Part shown: positions 44,441 to 53,497 of the stretch, one piece after another | Numbering within the stretch: the stretch's first letter is position 1 | Layout: each line of letters starts with the position of its first letter | Assembly: GCA_016290385.1 (NCBI GenBank) | Contig: JAEETO010000005.1 | Span: forward strand, 1-55,239 | Origin: Bacteroidales bacterium | GTDB taxonomy: Bacteria > Bacteroidota > Bacteroidia > Bacteroidales > UBA932 | Reading direction: 5' to 3' | Length of the DNA stretch: 55,239 nucleotides | The notes under the pieces: model-generated | What the model was told of the DNA's origin: nothing | What the model saw: the letters and a program-made list of their open reading frames with translations, nothing else | The model's database searches: none | Made by a program: the position numbers and the translations under genes

Positions 44441-46249
44441 ATGCGCTTTTTTATGAAACGTCTGTTCCTTTGTGCCGTCGCCCTGACCGTTTGCCTGAAT
44501 TTCGTGTCAGCGCAGTCCACGCAGCCTTGCCTGGTGCAGCAGTACAATCAGAAGTCGATGAAAACACCGCTGCCTGGCGTGGAGGTCATGGCAAGCAACG
44601 CAGGCAGCACGGTCTCAGACAAAGATGGCAAACTGACCCTTACCTTCCGCACCCTGAAACCGGGCGACAAAGTCAAGCTTATCAGCGCGAAGAAGGCGGG
44701 CTTTGAGCTTTTCAATGCAGAAGCCGTTGAACAGTGGAATATCTCCCGCGACCAGACGTCATTTACCCTCGTGCTCGTCAAAAAAGACTATTTCGACAAA
44801 TTGAAGGCAAAGCTTACCGAAACCTCTACCGAGAGTTACCAGCGAAAGTACGAGCAGGCCATCCGGGAGCTGGAACAGCAGAAGAAAGCCGGAAAGCTGA
44901 AAGAGGAGGAATTCAACCGGAAATATGATGCGCTAGAAGATCAGTACCAGATCCAGCTCTCCAACCTGGACAATTATATCGACCAGTTCGCCCGCATTGA
45001 TTTGAGCGAAGTCTCAGCCGAGGAACAGCAAATCCTGGAAATGGTGGAAGCGGGCAGGATCGACGAGGCGGTCAAGGCTTACGAAGAACTGGACATCAGC
45101 GGAAAGCTGCGTCAGGCCCGCGAAAGCAAAAAGGCGCTGGAAGAGGCCAAGGCCCGGATTGAAGCGGAAAAAGCCCGCCAGGAAGAGGCTATCCGGGAGC
45201 TGAAAGCCAGGCAGGAACGGGAGATCGCCACGCTGAAACTGGCCGGCGGCAAAGAAAACTACGACAAGATCGGCCGCATCCTCAAGGAGAATGCCCTGGC
45301 CGACACGACCGATGTCGCCGAAGTGTGGGAGTATGCCTATTTCGCCCAGTGCCAGAGGGATTACGAGGAAGCGGAGCGTTTCTGGCTTATCTGCCTGCAT
45401 GGCGATAACAGCATCTACCGGCAGGCGACGCTCTGGAACAATCTGGGAACAATCTATATGTTCCAGGGCGAATACACCCAGGCTGAAGAAGCCCTTCTCA
45501 AGGCATTGGAGCTGCGCTCCCGATTGTATGCCGAATATCCGGATGCCCTCCGTTATGACATGGCCACGACCCAGCTCAACCTGGGCTATCTCTATGACGA
45601 GATCCGCGACTATGAAAAGGCGGAGGAGTACTACCTTCAGTCGTTGGACAACTATACGCAGTTGTTTGTCCAGGATCCGGATACTTACCGCGCAAATCTG
45701 GCCGATATCCAACTCAACCTGGGGGCCCTCTATCGCGCCGCCCGGCACGACAATGACAAAGCGGAAATCTATTACCTCCAGGCATTGGAAAACTATAAGC
45801 TGTCGTTCGACCAGGATCCCGATGCCTATCGTGAGCGTCTTGCACGGATCCAGAGCAATCTGGGCATTCTCTATCGTTCCCGGCGCGACTATGCCCAAGC
45901 CGAAGAATACTTTTTGCAGTCGCTGGAAAACCGTACGCTGCTGTATAAGCAGAATCCGGATGCTTACCGTTCGGATCTGGTCCGGACCCAGAATTACCTG
46001 GCGTCTCTGTATAATGCCAGGCAGGACTACCCCAGGGCCATTGAATATCTGGACAAGACCATCGCCGTGATGCCGGAAGAGGCCAATAACTATGATACCA
46101 AAGGTGAAATCCTCTTGAAAATGGGCGACGAGAGCGGTGCGTTGGAGATGTGGAAGAAAGTGCTTGAACTCGATCCGGATTTCCTGTCCCGCTTCAAGGA
46201 CGGGACGGACCTGTACAACGGGCTGAAACAGAAAGGACTGATCAAATAA
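44441..46249 (+). CDS. secreted coiled-coil/TPR protein with N-terminal CarboxypepD_reg-like domain
   Basis: 602 residues. The ATG abuts the RyR stop; Met5 (44453) is an alternative start. Signal peptide ending near VSAQS. Residues 40-110 look like a carboxypeptidase-regulatory-like beta domain (PGVEVMASNAGSTVSDKDGK). A long charged coiled coil follows (about 115-275; ALEEAKARIEAEKARQEEAI), then five or six TPRs to the end with near-identical spacing (NNLGTIYMFQGEYTQAEEALL, LNLGYLYDEIRDYEKAEEYYL, SNLGILYRSRRDYAQAEEYFL). It is probably a periplasmic scaffold. The same regulatory-like domain type appears in the C-terminus of the following TIR protein. Confidence 0.85.
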   Translation: MRFFMKRLFLCAVALTVCLNFVSAQSTQPCLVQQYNQKSMKTPLPGVEVMASNAGSTVSDKDGKLTLTFRTLKPGDKVKLISAKKAGFELFNAEAVEQWNISRDQTSFTLVLVKKDYFDKLKAKLTETSTESYQRKYEQAIRELEQQKKAGKLKEEEFNRKYDALEDQYQIQLSNLDNYIDQFARIDLSEVSAEEQQILEMVEAGRIDEAVKAYEELDISGKLRQARESKKALEEAKARIEAEKARQEEAIRELKARQEREIATLKLAGGKENYDKIGRILKENALADTTDVAEVWEYAYFAQCQRDYEEAERFWLICLHGDNSIYRQATLWNNLGTIYMFQGEYTQAEEALLKALELRSRLYAEYPDALRYDMATTQLNLGYLYDEIRDYEKAEEYYLQSLDNYTQLFVQDPDTYRANLADIQLNLGALYRAARHDNDKAEIYYLQALENYKLSFDQDPDAYRERLARIQSNLGILYRSRRDYAQAEEYFLQSLENRTLLYKQNPDAYRSDLVRTQNYLASLYNARQDYPRAIEYLDKTIAVMPEEANNYDTKGEILLKMGDESGALEMWKKVLELDPDFLSRFKDGTDLYNGLKQKGLIK

Positions 46250-46268
46250 CAACGATTTGCGTAACGCT

Positions 46269-47396
46269 ATGAAGGACCCCACGCCATCTGCCTCGTCGAA
46301 CTTCGTGTTCATCTCCTACAACCACAAGGATGTAAAATGGGCCAAGTGGCTGCAGAAAAAACTCGAATGGTACCGACTCCCGACGGAGGCGCACAATGAG
46401 TTTTCGGATTCGCGCTATATCCGTCCCGTTTTCCGCGACAGGGACACCCTCACGGCAGGCATTCTCAACGACAGCCTGCGGGCCCATCTGGAAGCATCCC
46501 GCTTCCTGGTGGTCATCTGCTCGCCGAATTCCGCGAAATCGGAATGGGTAAGCGAGGAGATCCGGGCTTTCATCGAGATGGGCCGCGTGGAACAGATTGT
46601 TCCGTTCATCGTGGAAGGATCGCCCGAAGAGAGTTTCCCGCTCGCACTGCGGCAGTGGAACCAGGAACATCCCGACAAGAACCTGCTGGGCATCGCCGTG
46701 ACGGACGATGGAAAGACCGACCGCCAGAAGGCTTTTGTCCGGCTCGTCGCCCATATCCTCGGCCTCCGGTTCGATGCGCTCTGGCAGCGGCACAAACGCT
46801 TCATCCGCCGCCTGGCCGTCATCCTGTCGGTCTGCGCCGTGGCGCTGCTGGCCTTGTCCTACTGGTTCATGGTCCCTGTCAAATTGCAGGTCTCCGTACA
46901 GGGAGAGGCATGCCAACTCCCTGAAATGGAGGACGGTACACTGAACCTGAACGGCAGTGAATATGCCTTCAGCAGGCCCGATACAACCTTGTCGCTCGGA
47001 ACGCTGCCCGGCTACTTCCGTTTCAAGACCGTACCGATTTCCTTCCATGCCGACCGCTTCTATCAGGATACGACGGCCCGGGTCCCGATCAGGGCCGGCG
47101 TCCGTCAGCATTTTGTCCTGCCTGTCCGGCGGGACAGCACATTCGCCGTATTTGCCGGGCGGGTGTTCGACGGAGATGCCGACGATGTCCTTTCCGTTCC
47201 GGTCGCCGGGGTGAAGATTTCTGTCGGGAACAGGAGCGATGAAACAGACGCTGACGGTTGTTTCCGCATCGTATTCCCGCTGGCGGAACAAAGCGAGACG
47301 AAGTCAGTCACCCTCAACCACGAAGGCTATCAGACCGTTTCCCGCGAAGACGAAAGTCCTTCTTCCGATTTGATGTACCTGATGCACCGGCCGTAA
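46269..47396 (+). CDS. TIR-domain protein with transmembrane helix and periplasmic beta domains (TIR1)
   Basis: 375 residues from the ATG at 46269. Residues 11-150 are a TIR domain: VFISYNHKDVKWAKWL, PVFRDRDTL, and SEWVSEEIRAF, where Glu97 aligns with the catalytic glutamate of NAD-cleaving TIR domains (W-x-x-x-E pattern as in SARM1). One transmembrane helix lies at about 182-205 (LAVILSVCAVALLALSYWFM). The C-terminus would be periplasmic: a beta segment and then a carboxypeptidase-regulatory-like domain (VFAGRVFDGDADD to SDETDADGCFRI). It likely relays an envelope signal to a cytosolic TIR enzyme or scaffold; NADase activity is inferred only. Confidence 0.87.
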   Translation: MKDPTPSASSNFVFISYNHKDVKWAKWLQKKLEWYRLPTEAHNEFSDSRYIRPVFRDRDTLTAGILNDSLRAHLEASRFLVVICSPNSAKSEWVSEEIRAFIEMGRVEQIVPFIVEGSPEESFPLALRQWNQEHPDKNLLGIAVTDDGKTDRQKAFVRLVAHILGLRFDALWQRHKRFIRRLAVILSVCAVALLALSYWFMVPVKLQVSVQGEACQLPEMEDGTLNLNGSEYAFSRPDTTLSLGTLPGYFRFKTVPISFHADRFYQDTTARVPIRAGVRQHFVLPVRRDSTFAVFAGRVFDGDADDVLSVPVAGVKISVGNRSDETDADGCFRIVFPLAEQSETKSVTLNHEGYQTVSREDESPSSDLMYLMHRP

Positions 47397-47416
47397 CACG
47401 GCTTTCAGGTTTTCCC

Positions 47417-47447
47417 TTTCATTTCTCAGTCTTTTTTGCTATATTTG
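47417..47447 (+). promoter_or_regulatory. promoter-like site before the second TIR gene
   Basis: TATATTTG at 47440-47447 matches the -7 consensus exactly; TTTC at 47417-47420 with a 19-base spacer is a one-mismatch -33 box. The ATG is six bases after the -7 box. It suggests that the TIR2-to-LRR genes can be transcribed separately from RyR-TPR-TIR1. Confidence 0.5.
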
Positions 47448-47453
47448 CTAATT

Positions 47454-48395
47454 ATGGGAAAACTGTTCATCAGCTATTCGACGAAAAACCAGAAAATCGC
47501 GAAAGCCCTCTGCGATTATCTGGAGCGCCAGGGCCTTCGATGCTGGATCGCGCCCAGGGATATCCCCTCGGCTTCCAACTATGCCGGGGAGATCACACGT
47601 GCCATCAAGTCGGCCGAGGCTTTCCTGCTGGTCTATTCCAAGGATGCCGGTAAATCCGAGCATGTCAAGAATGAAATCAACCTGGCCATCAACAACACGA
47701 AGCGGATTCTTCCCTACTGCCTGGATGACAGCCCCTATGATGACGATCTGGAGTATTATCTCGCCACCCGGCAGCGGATTGCTTCGAGTGGTGACCAGGA
47801 ACAGGATTTTCAGAACATAGCTACGTTCCTGCTGGGTCATCCGGTGGAACATCCCCAGGAAAAGCCCGGCCCCGCCGTTCCCAAAACGGAGAAGACGCGC
47901 AAGCCAGGCGTCCTTTATGCCGTCGTGGGTGCGCTTCTGCTCATCGCATTGTGCGCCTGGTTCTTTTTCCTGCGGCCGGCACCTCAGCCCAACCCTGCAA
48001 GCGGCGGCATTCCGGTCGACAGCCTGTCGGTCGATACGACGGCCCTTGTAGTGAAGGAACGAAAAGATACCGTCAAGACCCAGACTCCGCCTGTCCGGAC
48101 AGATACGAAGACAACGAAAGATACCACGGCCGATACGTTTACCGGTACGATCAAAAACGGCTATCCGGACGGCTATGGAACCTATACTTTCAAGAAATCC
48201 CGCCGTATCGACATGCATGATCCCGGGAAACGCGTCGCCCAGGCCGGAGACTATATCGTGGGAGAATGGAACAACGGCCATCTGAATTATGGAGAATGGT
48301 ACGGGTCGGATGGCGTAAAAAAGGAGTTCATCGAATTGGGAGACAATGCTGACTTCCAGGCTGACCATAGTTTTGCAAAATGCGTAAAACCCTGA
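47454..48395 (+). CDS. TIR-domain protein with transmembrane helix and MORN-like periplasmic tail (TIR2)
   Basis: 313 residues from the ATG at 47454. The TIR domain (residues 1-120) starts GKLFISYSTKNQKIAKALCDYL and includes CWIAPRDIP and SEHVKNEINLAI, with Glu74 at the catalytic position. A transmembrane helix at about 155-178 (GVLYAVVGALLLIALCAWFFFL) leads to a Thr/Pro-rich periplasmic linker. The tail has two MORN-like motifs (GTIKNGYPDGYGTYTF and GEWNNGHLNYGEWYG). It is a different TIR subgroup from TIR1, closer to the common bacterial TIR_2 type. Its 3' end overlaps the next gene by 16 bases. Confidence 0.88.
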   Translation: MGKLFISYSTKNQKIAKALCDYLERQGLRCWIAPRDIPSASNYAGEITRAIKSAEAFLLVYSKDAGKSEHVKNEINLAINNTKRILPYCLDDSPYDDDLEYYLATRQRIASSGDQEQDFQNIATFLLGHPVEHPQEKPGPAVPKTEKTRKPGVLYAVVGALLLIALCAWFFFLRPAPQPNPASGGIPVDSLSVDTTALVVKERKDTVKTQTPPVRTDTKTTKDTTADTFTGTIKNGYPDGYGTYTFKKSRRIDMHDPGKRVAQAGDYIVGEWNNGHLNYGEWYGSDGVKKEFIELGDNADFQADHSFAKCVKP

Positions 48396-49447
48396 CATAC
48401 CTGCTGCTCCTGGCGCTTCCCCTTACCTGCATGGGACGTCCTGTTGGTTTCGCATCCAGCAGGCTGGCGGCCATCGCGGAAGCGGCCGGGCTCGTTCTTC
48501 CTGACGGGCGGAACGGGAAACGGGATGTGCTGGCCGTTACCTGTCAGGGAAAAGAGGTCCCCGTGGTCGTGGAATACGCGTCAGGAGAGGTGGTCCATAT
48601 CGGGCTGGATCTCTTCGGAGCGGATATCAGGCAGGAGAACGTCCTGGTCTGCAATTTTGTAGAGCGATACATGCTGGAATCCCTGCTTGACGGCCCGTCC
48701 CTGCACGGGGAAGGCAATTCGGCGGGCCGGGTTGTTACGCAAGGCGATGTCTTTGCCGTCCTTCAGGAAAAGCCGGAGAAACGTTCCGTCCAGATCCTGC
48801 TGGATGGAGAAGGGAAAGGAGGCGTGGTGTTTACCGGGGATTCCGGGGAGCCGGTGTTCTCGATCCGTTTTCCTGCTGAAATCCAACTTTTGTCCGGGAA
48901 AAAGAAGGATGAATTGGAAACGGCGTTTCTCCGGAGCGTGACAGCGGAACGGAAAATCAAGAAGCGGGAGATTCCCCGGAACCTGAAGCGGGTTGAGCGC
49001 GACCTGTATGTATCGGAGAACGGTTACTATGAGATCGAGTCGGCCCAGAATACCGCTTTCTTCCGGAAGAAAGGTCTTGTTTACCTGCCTCTCTGCGAGT
49101 CTTCAAAACCCGTGGAGTCGGTCATGACCTTGCTCACCGGCTATAGCCGGAAAAAAGAGTATGCCATCCAGGCTGCCTTCCATCAATATGGCTTCAAAAC
49201 CACAGAGAAGCTTTTCCCGCTGGACTGTCTGATCGATTGTTGCCTGGAGGAAGGTTGTGTTCCCTATGTCGGCATCGAAGCGGATAACGGGAAATCGCTT
49301 GTCGCCACCCTTTTCATGGTCAACCGGCCCCTGGGCTATTCCCATACTTTCCAGTTCACGGTCGATACGGAGATGCTGGACAAGGCAGCCGGCACCCTGC
49401 AGGCCAGGGCCTATCTCTATACACCCCTTAACTTCAAGAAGTCATGA
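48380..49447 (+). CDS. secreted protein of unknown function
   Basis: 355 residues with a Sec signal (cleavage near MGRP). I recognise no family. The mature chain alternates beta-rich stretches; a charged basic patch (AERKIKKREIPRNLKRVERDL) lies mid-protein, followed by a Cys-containing segment (CLIDCCLEEGCVP) and a C-terminal beta region ending in YLYTPLNFKKS. It overlaps TIR2 by 16 bases and the next gene by 4 (ATGA), so it is translated as part of the same unit. Likely periplasmic. Confidence 0.75.
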   Translation: MRKTLTYLLLLALPLTCMGRPVGFASSRLAAIAEAAGLVLPDGRNGKRDVLAVTCQGKEVPVVVEYASGEVVHIGLDLFGADIRQENVLVCNFVERYMLESLLDGPSLHGEGNSAGRVVTQGDVFAVLQEKPEKRSVQILLDGEGKGGVVFTGDSGEPVFSIRFPAEIQLLSGKKKDELETAFLRSVTAERKIKKREIPRNLKRVERDLYVSENGYYEIESAQNTAFFRKKGLVYLPLCESSKPVESVMTLLTGYSRKKEYAIQAAFHQYGFKTTEKLFPLDCLIDCCLEEGCVPYVGIEADNGKSLVATLFMVNRPLGYSHTFQFTVDTEMLDKAAGTLQARAYLYTPLNFKKS

Positions 49448-50127
49448 AACGCGTCTTTTGTCTGGTCGCCTGCCTGTTTGTCGCATTGCCCGCCCTGGCC
49501 CAGGGCCCGGACGATGTGCTGGCCAAAATCAACGCCATCAAGCGGGACACGTCGTTCCTCTACGGCATCGGCAACATGGCCACGGAGGAACAGGCCCGGG
49601 AAGAGGCCCTGCTGGTTTTGTCCGACCAGCTGAATCCCTTTCTGGCGCAGAACAAGTTTTCCATGTTCCGGAGCATGGAGGATATCAAGGAAGGGACCAT
49701 CGAATTCCTGACTTATTCCAAGCGTCCCGGACAATACCGTGTGATGGCCTATGTGAACAAGGCAGCTCTGGTGGAAAAGGAAAAGGAGGAAATCACGGTC
49801 CTTGAAGACGCCGGAGATGCCGTCGGAGAGTTGCTCGGCAGCCTGTTCGCCTCCCGGACGAAAGAAGAGCTCGACCGGGTCCTTGCCCGGAGCGACATCC
49901 CCTATCTGCATTCCGGCCAGCTCGCTCCGGATACCCGCCAGCTGTATGTGGATGACGGATACCTGATCTATTGGGACCGCAGCTCCGGCAAGATACTGGA
50001 AATCATGACACCGCGCGATCCGTCCGGAAAACGGACCAATGCCTGCACCGGTGAGCCCACCAGTTCCATGAAATATAAACGACTCCCCATCCATTGGGTC
50101 TATCTCGATGGTCAAACAAATAAATAA
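49444..50127 (+). CDS. secreted protein, LPP20-like N-terminal pattern
   Basis: 227 residues, signal peptide to about ALAQG. The first mature segment (FLYGIGNMATEEQAREEALLVLSDQL) has the Gly-x-Gly, then Ala-rich helix pattern seen in LPP20/DUF4384-type secreted proteins, though similarity is too weak for a firm call. The C-terminal part contains YLHSGQLAPDTRQLYVDDGYLIYW and ends hydrophilic. ATGA coupling with the preceding gene and 6 bases to the next place it inside the operon. No catalytic motif seen. Confidence 0.72.
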   Translation: MKRVFCLVACLFVALPALAQGPDDVLAKINAIKRDTSFLYGIGNMATEEQAREEALLVLSDQLNPFLAQNKFSMFRSMEDIKEGTIEFLTYSKRPGQYRVMAYVNKAALVEKEKEEITVLEDAGDAVGELLGSLFASRTKEELDRVLARSDIPYLHSGQLAPDTRQLYVDDGYLIYWDRSSGKILEIMTPRDPSGKRTNACTGEPTSSMKYKRLPIHWVYLDGQTNK

Positions 50128-50133
50128 CCGGCT

Positions 50134-51126
50134 ATGAAAAGAGTAATCCTGTCCCTTGTCCTGGCCTTTTCGCTTCAGTCCGTTTCTGCACAGGAAGTCA
50201 CGTTTACTGTGAATTCGGGGCTGAACGATCCTGCCCTCCAGTCCGCTGTCGAACGCACCGTATCGGGCTTGTTGACTGCCATGAACACGGCGTATGCCAT
50301 CAAAGGAATGCCAGACCTTTCCGGTGTCCCGATCACGGAAGGAGCGGCTGCGGGTTTCCGTATGCTTTGGAACAACAATCCCTTCCGCTGCGATGAGTCG
50401 GATATCGTCGAGCCTGTCATCAGGACGTATGACGGTGGCTACCAGGTCCGCAACATTCCGTTGGAATCTTTGGATGAAAACGGGAATCCTGTCTATAAGG
50501 AAATGGTCATCGACCTGGATGATGCCGGCCGGATCACGCGTGTCAACAAGGCCATCGAGGCCAATCTTTATCGCAAGATCATGCAGTCCGGTTCGGAGGT
50601 GACGGATCTCAGGCAGCGGCAGGTCATCCTGAATTATGTCGAGGATTTCCGTACGTCCTACGAAAAGAAAGACATCGATTTCCTGGAGATGGTGTTCAGC
50701 GATGATGCGCTGATCATCACGGGCAAGGTCGTCCAGCGCAAAAAAGGAGACCGGGCCATCCAGATGAAACCGGAAATCACCTATACGAAGTATTCCAAGC
50801 AGGAATACCTCGACAGGCTGCGCAACCATATCTTTCCCAATACGAAAACGATCGATGTCTCTTTCGGGACGGTCGAAGTGGTCAAGCATCCTTCCATCGA
50901 TGGCTATTTCGGCGTGCTGGTCAGGCAGGGATACAAATCAGTATTCAAGAGCGGCGCCACCTACGAAGATGACGGATATCTGTTCATGCTGTGGGATTTC
51001 CGGGATGAGAGCCATCCCCAGATCCATGTCCGTACCTGGCAGCCCTATTGGATGAACGAGGCCAGGACGCAGACCATTCCCGAGGACCAGATCATCAATA
51101 TCAACAGTTTCAGAATCACACGATGA
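50134..51126 (+). CDS. secreted protein with NTF2-like C-terminal region
   Basis: 330 residues, signal peptide to about VSAQE. The middle (about 165-210) reads like an NTF2/SnoaL-type cone: VEDFRTSYEKKDIDFLEMVFSDDALIITG, with the typical long helix followed by a (F/D)xDDAxxI strand, and the C-terminus supplies further strands (DDGYLFMLWDFRDES). The fold assignment is tentative. Its own stop overlaps the next start (ATGA). It may act as a ligand-binding or adaptor protein in the periplasm. Confidence 0.72.
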   Translation: MKRVILSLVLAFSLQSVSAQEVTFTVNSGLNDPALQSAVERTVSGLLTAMNTAYAIKGMPDLSGVPITEGAAAGFRMLWNNNPFRCDESDIVEPVIRTYDGGYQVRNIPLESLDENGNPVYKEMVIDLDDAGRITRVNKAIEANLYRKIMQSGSEVTDLRQRQVILNYVEDFRTSYEKKDIDFLEMVFSDDALIITGKVVQRKKGDRAIQMKPEITYTKYSKQEYLDRLRNHIFPNTKTIDVSFGTVEVVKHPSIDGYFGVLVRQGYKSVFKSGATYEDDGYLFMLWDFRDESHPQIHVRTWQPYWMNEARTQTIPEDQIININSFRITR

Positions 51127-51986
51127 AAAAGATAGTATCCATCCTGCTGTTCTTGTCCGTCTTTTCTTCTGTGCTGTCGGCGCAGGACAGACGGATCTAT
51201 GTCAAGAGTTTCGATCCGGATATCCTCGAATTGCGGGCGAAGACGGATCCGGTCTACGACATGAACCGGATACCATCGTCCATGGTCAGCGTCTTCCTGA
51301 CCACGAAGGATTCTCTGGTATTCAAAGGTAACATCCTTCAGTCGATGCCGGGCGGGCCGGGAGAATGGATTCTCTATATTCCGGCGGGGACCGAATGGAT
51401 CGAGGTCGCCGCGGAGGGCTGCGAACCGCTGCATTTCGATTTCCCCGAAGACAAGCCGCTCCTGTCGGCCTATGGTTATACCCTCAACCTGGGCGTCCTG
51501 CTGACCAATCCGCTCCGTACACTGATCATGCCTTCGTTCAGTTTCAACCAGTCCCAATATGCCTATGGCCTGATGCTGGGCATCTGCAAGCGGAACGGCG
51601 GATACATCCGCGTCAAGTCCGATTTTTCCTTCGGACTCAATCCCACGCTGTCCTGTGATGGAGAAGGAAAGGTGGACGGCGTGCAGTCGTGGTTTACGGG
51701 CGAATCCCGGAAGAGCCGCTGGGCAGTGACCGGGGGCTACCTGCGCAAGATCATCGATCCCCTGTTCATGTATGTGGGCGGCGGCTATGGAAGCCGCGTC
51801 CTCGCCTGGAAGATGTTTGCGGACGGCAACTATGACTGGGCCCGGGTTACACCCAGTTCCTTCACGGGCTATGAAGTGGAGCTGGGACTGATCTACCGGC
51901 CGGGCGTCATTGCCTTTTCGGCCGGTGTCCAGACCAATCAGTTCAAGTATTTTGAAGCCAATGTAGGCATTGGCGTAATGTTCTGA
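51123..51986 (+). CDS. outer-membrane beta-barrel-like protein
   Basis: 287 residues from the ATG at 51123. Signal peptide to about LSAQD, a beta-sandwich-like N-terminal part (about 25-130), then amphipathic alternating strands (YAYGLMLGICKRNGGYIRVKSDFSFG, SRWAVTGGYLRKIIDPLFMYVGGGYG, YEVELGLIYRPGVIAFSAGVQ) ending in a C-terminal Phe, the classic signal for outer-membrane barrel insertion. It could provide the outer-membrane anchor or channel for the secreted products of this operon. No named family recognised. Confidence 0.75.
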   Translation: MKKIVSILLFLSVFSSVLSAQDRRIYVKSFDPDILELRAKTDPVYDMNRIPSSMVSVFLTTKDSLVFKGNILQSMPGGPGEWILYIPAGTEWIEVAAEGCEPLHFDFPEDKPLLSAYGYTLNLGVLLTNPLRTLIMPSFSFNQSQYAYGLMLGICKRNGGYIRVKSDFSFGLNPTLSCDGEGKVDGVQSWFTGESRKSRWAVTGGYLRKIIDPLFMYVGGGYGSRVLAWKMFADGNYDWARVTPSSFTGYEVELGLIYRPGVIAFSAGVQTNQFKYFEANVGIGVMF

Positions 51987-51991
51987 GACCG

Positions 51992-53485
51992 ATGCGACGA
52001 TTGTTCTTATACTGGCTTCTGGCCGCCGTGCTGGTCCCCGTCTCCTGCATGCAGGATCCGCTGTCTCCCGAGAACGACGTAGCGGAACCTGCCGTGGGTT
52101 ATGAGACGGAATCCCTGACCCGTACCTCCGTGATCCTGACAGGCAGTTACGAAGCCGGTTCCGATATTACGGAATACGGTTTTGAAATGGCCGAGGATTC
52201 TTTCGGAGATGGATCGGGCAGGACCTTTCCCAACCCCGAGAATGACGGGCAAGGCCGTTTTTCCTGCCGGGCCGAACTCCTGCCCGGACACGTCTACAAT
52301 GTCCGGACCTATGTTACCAACGGCGCCCAGTGGAAATATTCCAGGATCATGACCATCAAGGCGCCTACCACTTCAGTCGCAAGCCTTACGGATGTCTCCT
52401 ATTCCCGGGGCAGGATCTCCGCCCGGGTCCTGGATGACGGCGGCACGACGGTCCGCGAAGTCGGTTTCTGCTGGAGTGAGGCTTCTGAGCCGGAGGTTAT
52501 CAAGCGCCACAAGATTCCGGCCGTGCTGGAGGAGGACAATGCGTTTTCCCTGGACCTGTCCCATTTTGAAATGGGGAAAGTGTATTTCTTCCTGGCCTAC
52601 GCGGAGAACTCCTCCCAGAGTACGGGCGAGGCATTCGGATACAGTCTCCATCCGTTTGAACTGGCCGTTACGGACGATATGCCTGTGGAAATTGCAGATC
52701 CCGCTTTCGCCCGCCTGCTGATCCAGCAATATGATGCTGACAAGAACGGGTACATCTCCCTGAAGGAGATCAAAAGCATCAAGTCCTTGTCTCTCAATAC
52801 GGACGCCATCGCCGACATCGGGGAGATCCGGATGATGCCGGAACTGGGCTCGCTGACCTGCCGGGGTTCCGCTTCCGGATCGGGACTGTTGGAACGACTG
52901 GATCTTTCCGGAAATCCGCTGCTGCGCCAGCTGGATGTCAGCGGAAACCGGCTGACGCAGCTGGATGTCTCATCGTGCGCATCCCTGGAAACACTCGACG
53001 CGACTTCCTGCCCGCAGCTTCAGACGATCTGCATCACGCCGGAGCAGTCAGTCCGGGCAGAGGGCCATTACAAGAAAGACGCCCATACGTCCTTCCTGCT
53101 CAATCCGGATTCCATCATCCCGATTCCCGATGCCCATTTCAGGAAATATCTGGTCGACCGCTACGACCGGGACGGTGACGACCAGATTTCCGTTGCCGAG
53201 GCGGCGGCCATCGTGCAGATCGATGTCTGTACCGACGATATCGAGACCGTATCGGGTATCGCTTTCTTTGCCAATCTGACACAGCTGCGTTGTGCGGGTT
53301 CCCTTGGGGGAAACGGCAATCTGCCGCTGGGAAGGCTCTGTGAACTGGATGTCAGTGCGAATACGGCGCTGACCCTCCTGGATTGCCGTTCGAATCCCTG
53401 CTTGTCCGTGATCTGGTTGAAGCGGGGCCAGGAAATCGAGCGTTTATCTTATGACAGCGATGTCACAGCGATTCAATACAAGTAG
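51992..53485 (+). CDS. lipoprotein with Fn3-like, EF-hand and leucine-rich-repeat segments
   Basis: 497 residues. Lipobox VPVSC (Cys19). Two fibronectin-like beta domains (about 35-130 and 130-230, the latter with VREVGFCWSEAS). Two perfect EF-hand-type calcium loops: residues 248-259 (DADKNGYISLKE) and 392-403 (DRDGDDQISVAE). Each is followed by leucine-rich repeats built on a short L-x-x-L-D-(V/C)-S-x-N unit (LERLDLSGNPLLRQLDVSGNR in outline). Probably surface-exposed and calcium-dependent. The next gene encodes a larger paralog. Confidence 0.87.
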   Translation: MRRLFLYWLLAAVLVPVSCMQDPLSPENDVAEPAVGYETESLTRTSVILTGSYEAGSDITEYGFEMAEDSFGDGSGRTFPNPENDGQGRFSCRAELLPGHVYNVRTYVTNGAQWKYSRIMTIKAPTTSVASLTDVSYSRGRISARVLDDGGTTVREVGFCWSEASEPEVIKRHKIPAVLEEDNAFSLDLSHFEMGKVYFFLAYAENSSQSTGEAFGYSLHPFELAVTDDMPVEIADPAFARLLIQQYDADKNGYISLKEIKSIKSLSLNTDAIADIGEIRMMPELGSLTCRGSASGSGLLERLDLSGNPLLRQLDVSGNRLTQLDVSSCASLETLDATSCPQLQTICITPEQSVRAEGHYKKDAHTSFLLNPDSIIPIPDAHFRKYLVDRYDRDGDDQISVAEAAAIVQIDVCTDDIETVSGIAFFANLTQLRCAGSLGGNGNLPLGRLCELDVSANTALTLLDCRSNPCLSVIWLKRGQEIERLSYDSDVTAIQYK

Positions 53486-53488
53486 GAG
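53484..53488 (+). promoter_or_regulatory. ribosome binding site AGGAG that decides the next start
   Basis: AGGAG overlaps the stop codon of the preceding gene and stands 9 bases before the ATG at 53498. An in-frame ATG at 53489 directly abuts it and would be too close, so 53498 is the better start. Confidence 0.6.
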
Positions 53489-53497
53489 ATGGTAGCT

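Noticed and set aside
44132-48395. Known Thoeris or CBASS defence system
   Set aside because: TIR proteins are present, but there is no ThsA-like SIR2/Macro/SLOG effector, no CD-NTase, and the TIR proteins carry transmembrane and periplasmic domains unlike ThsB.
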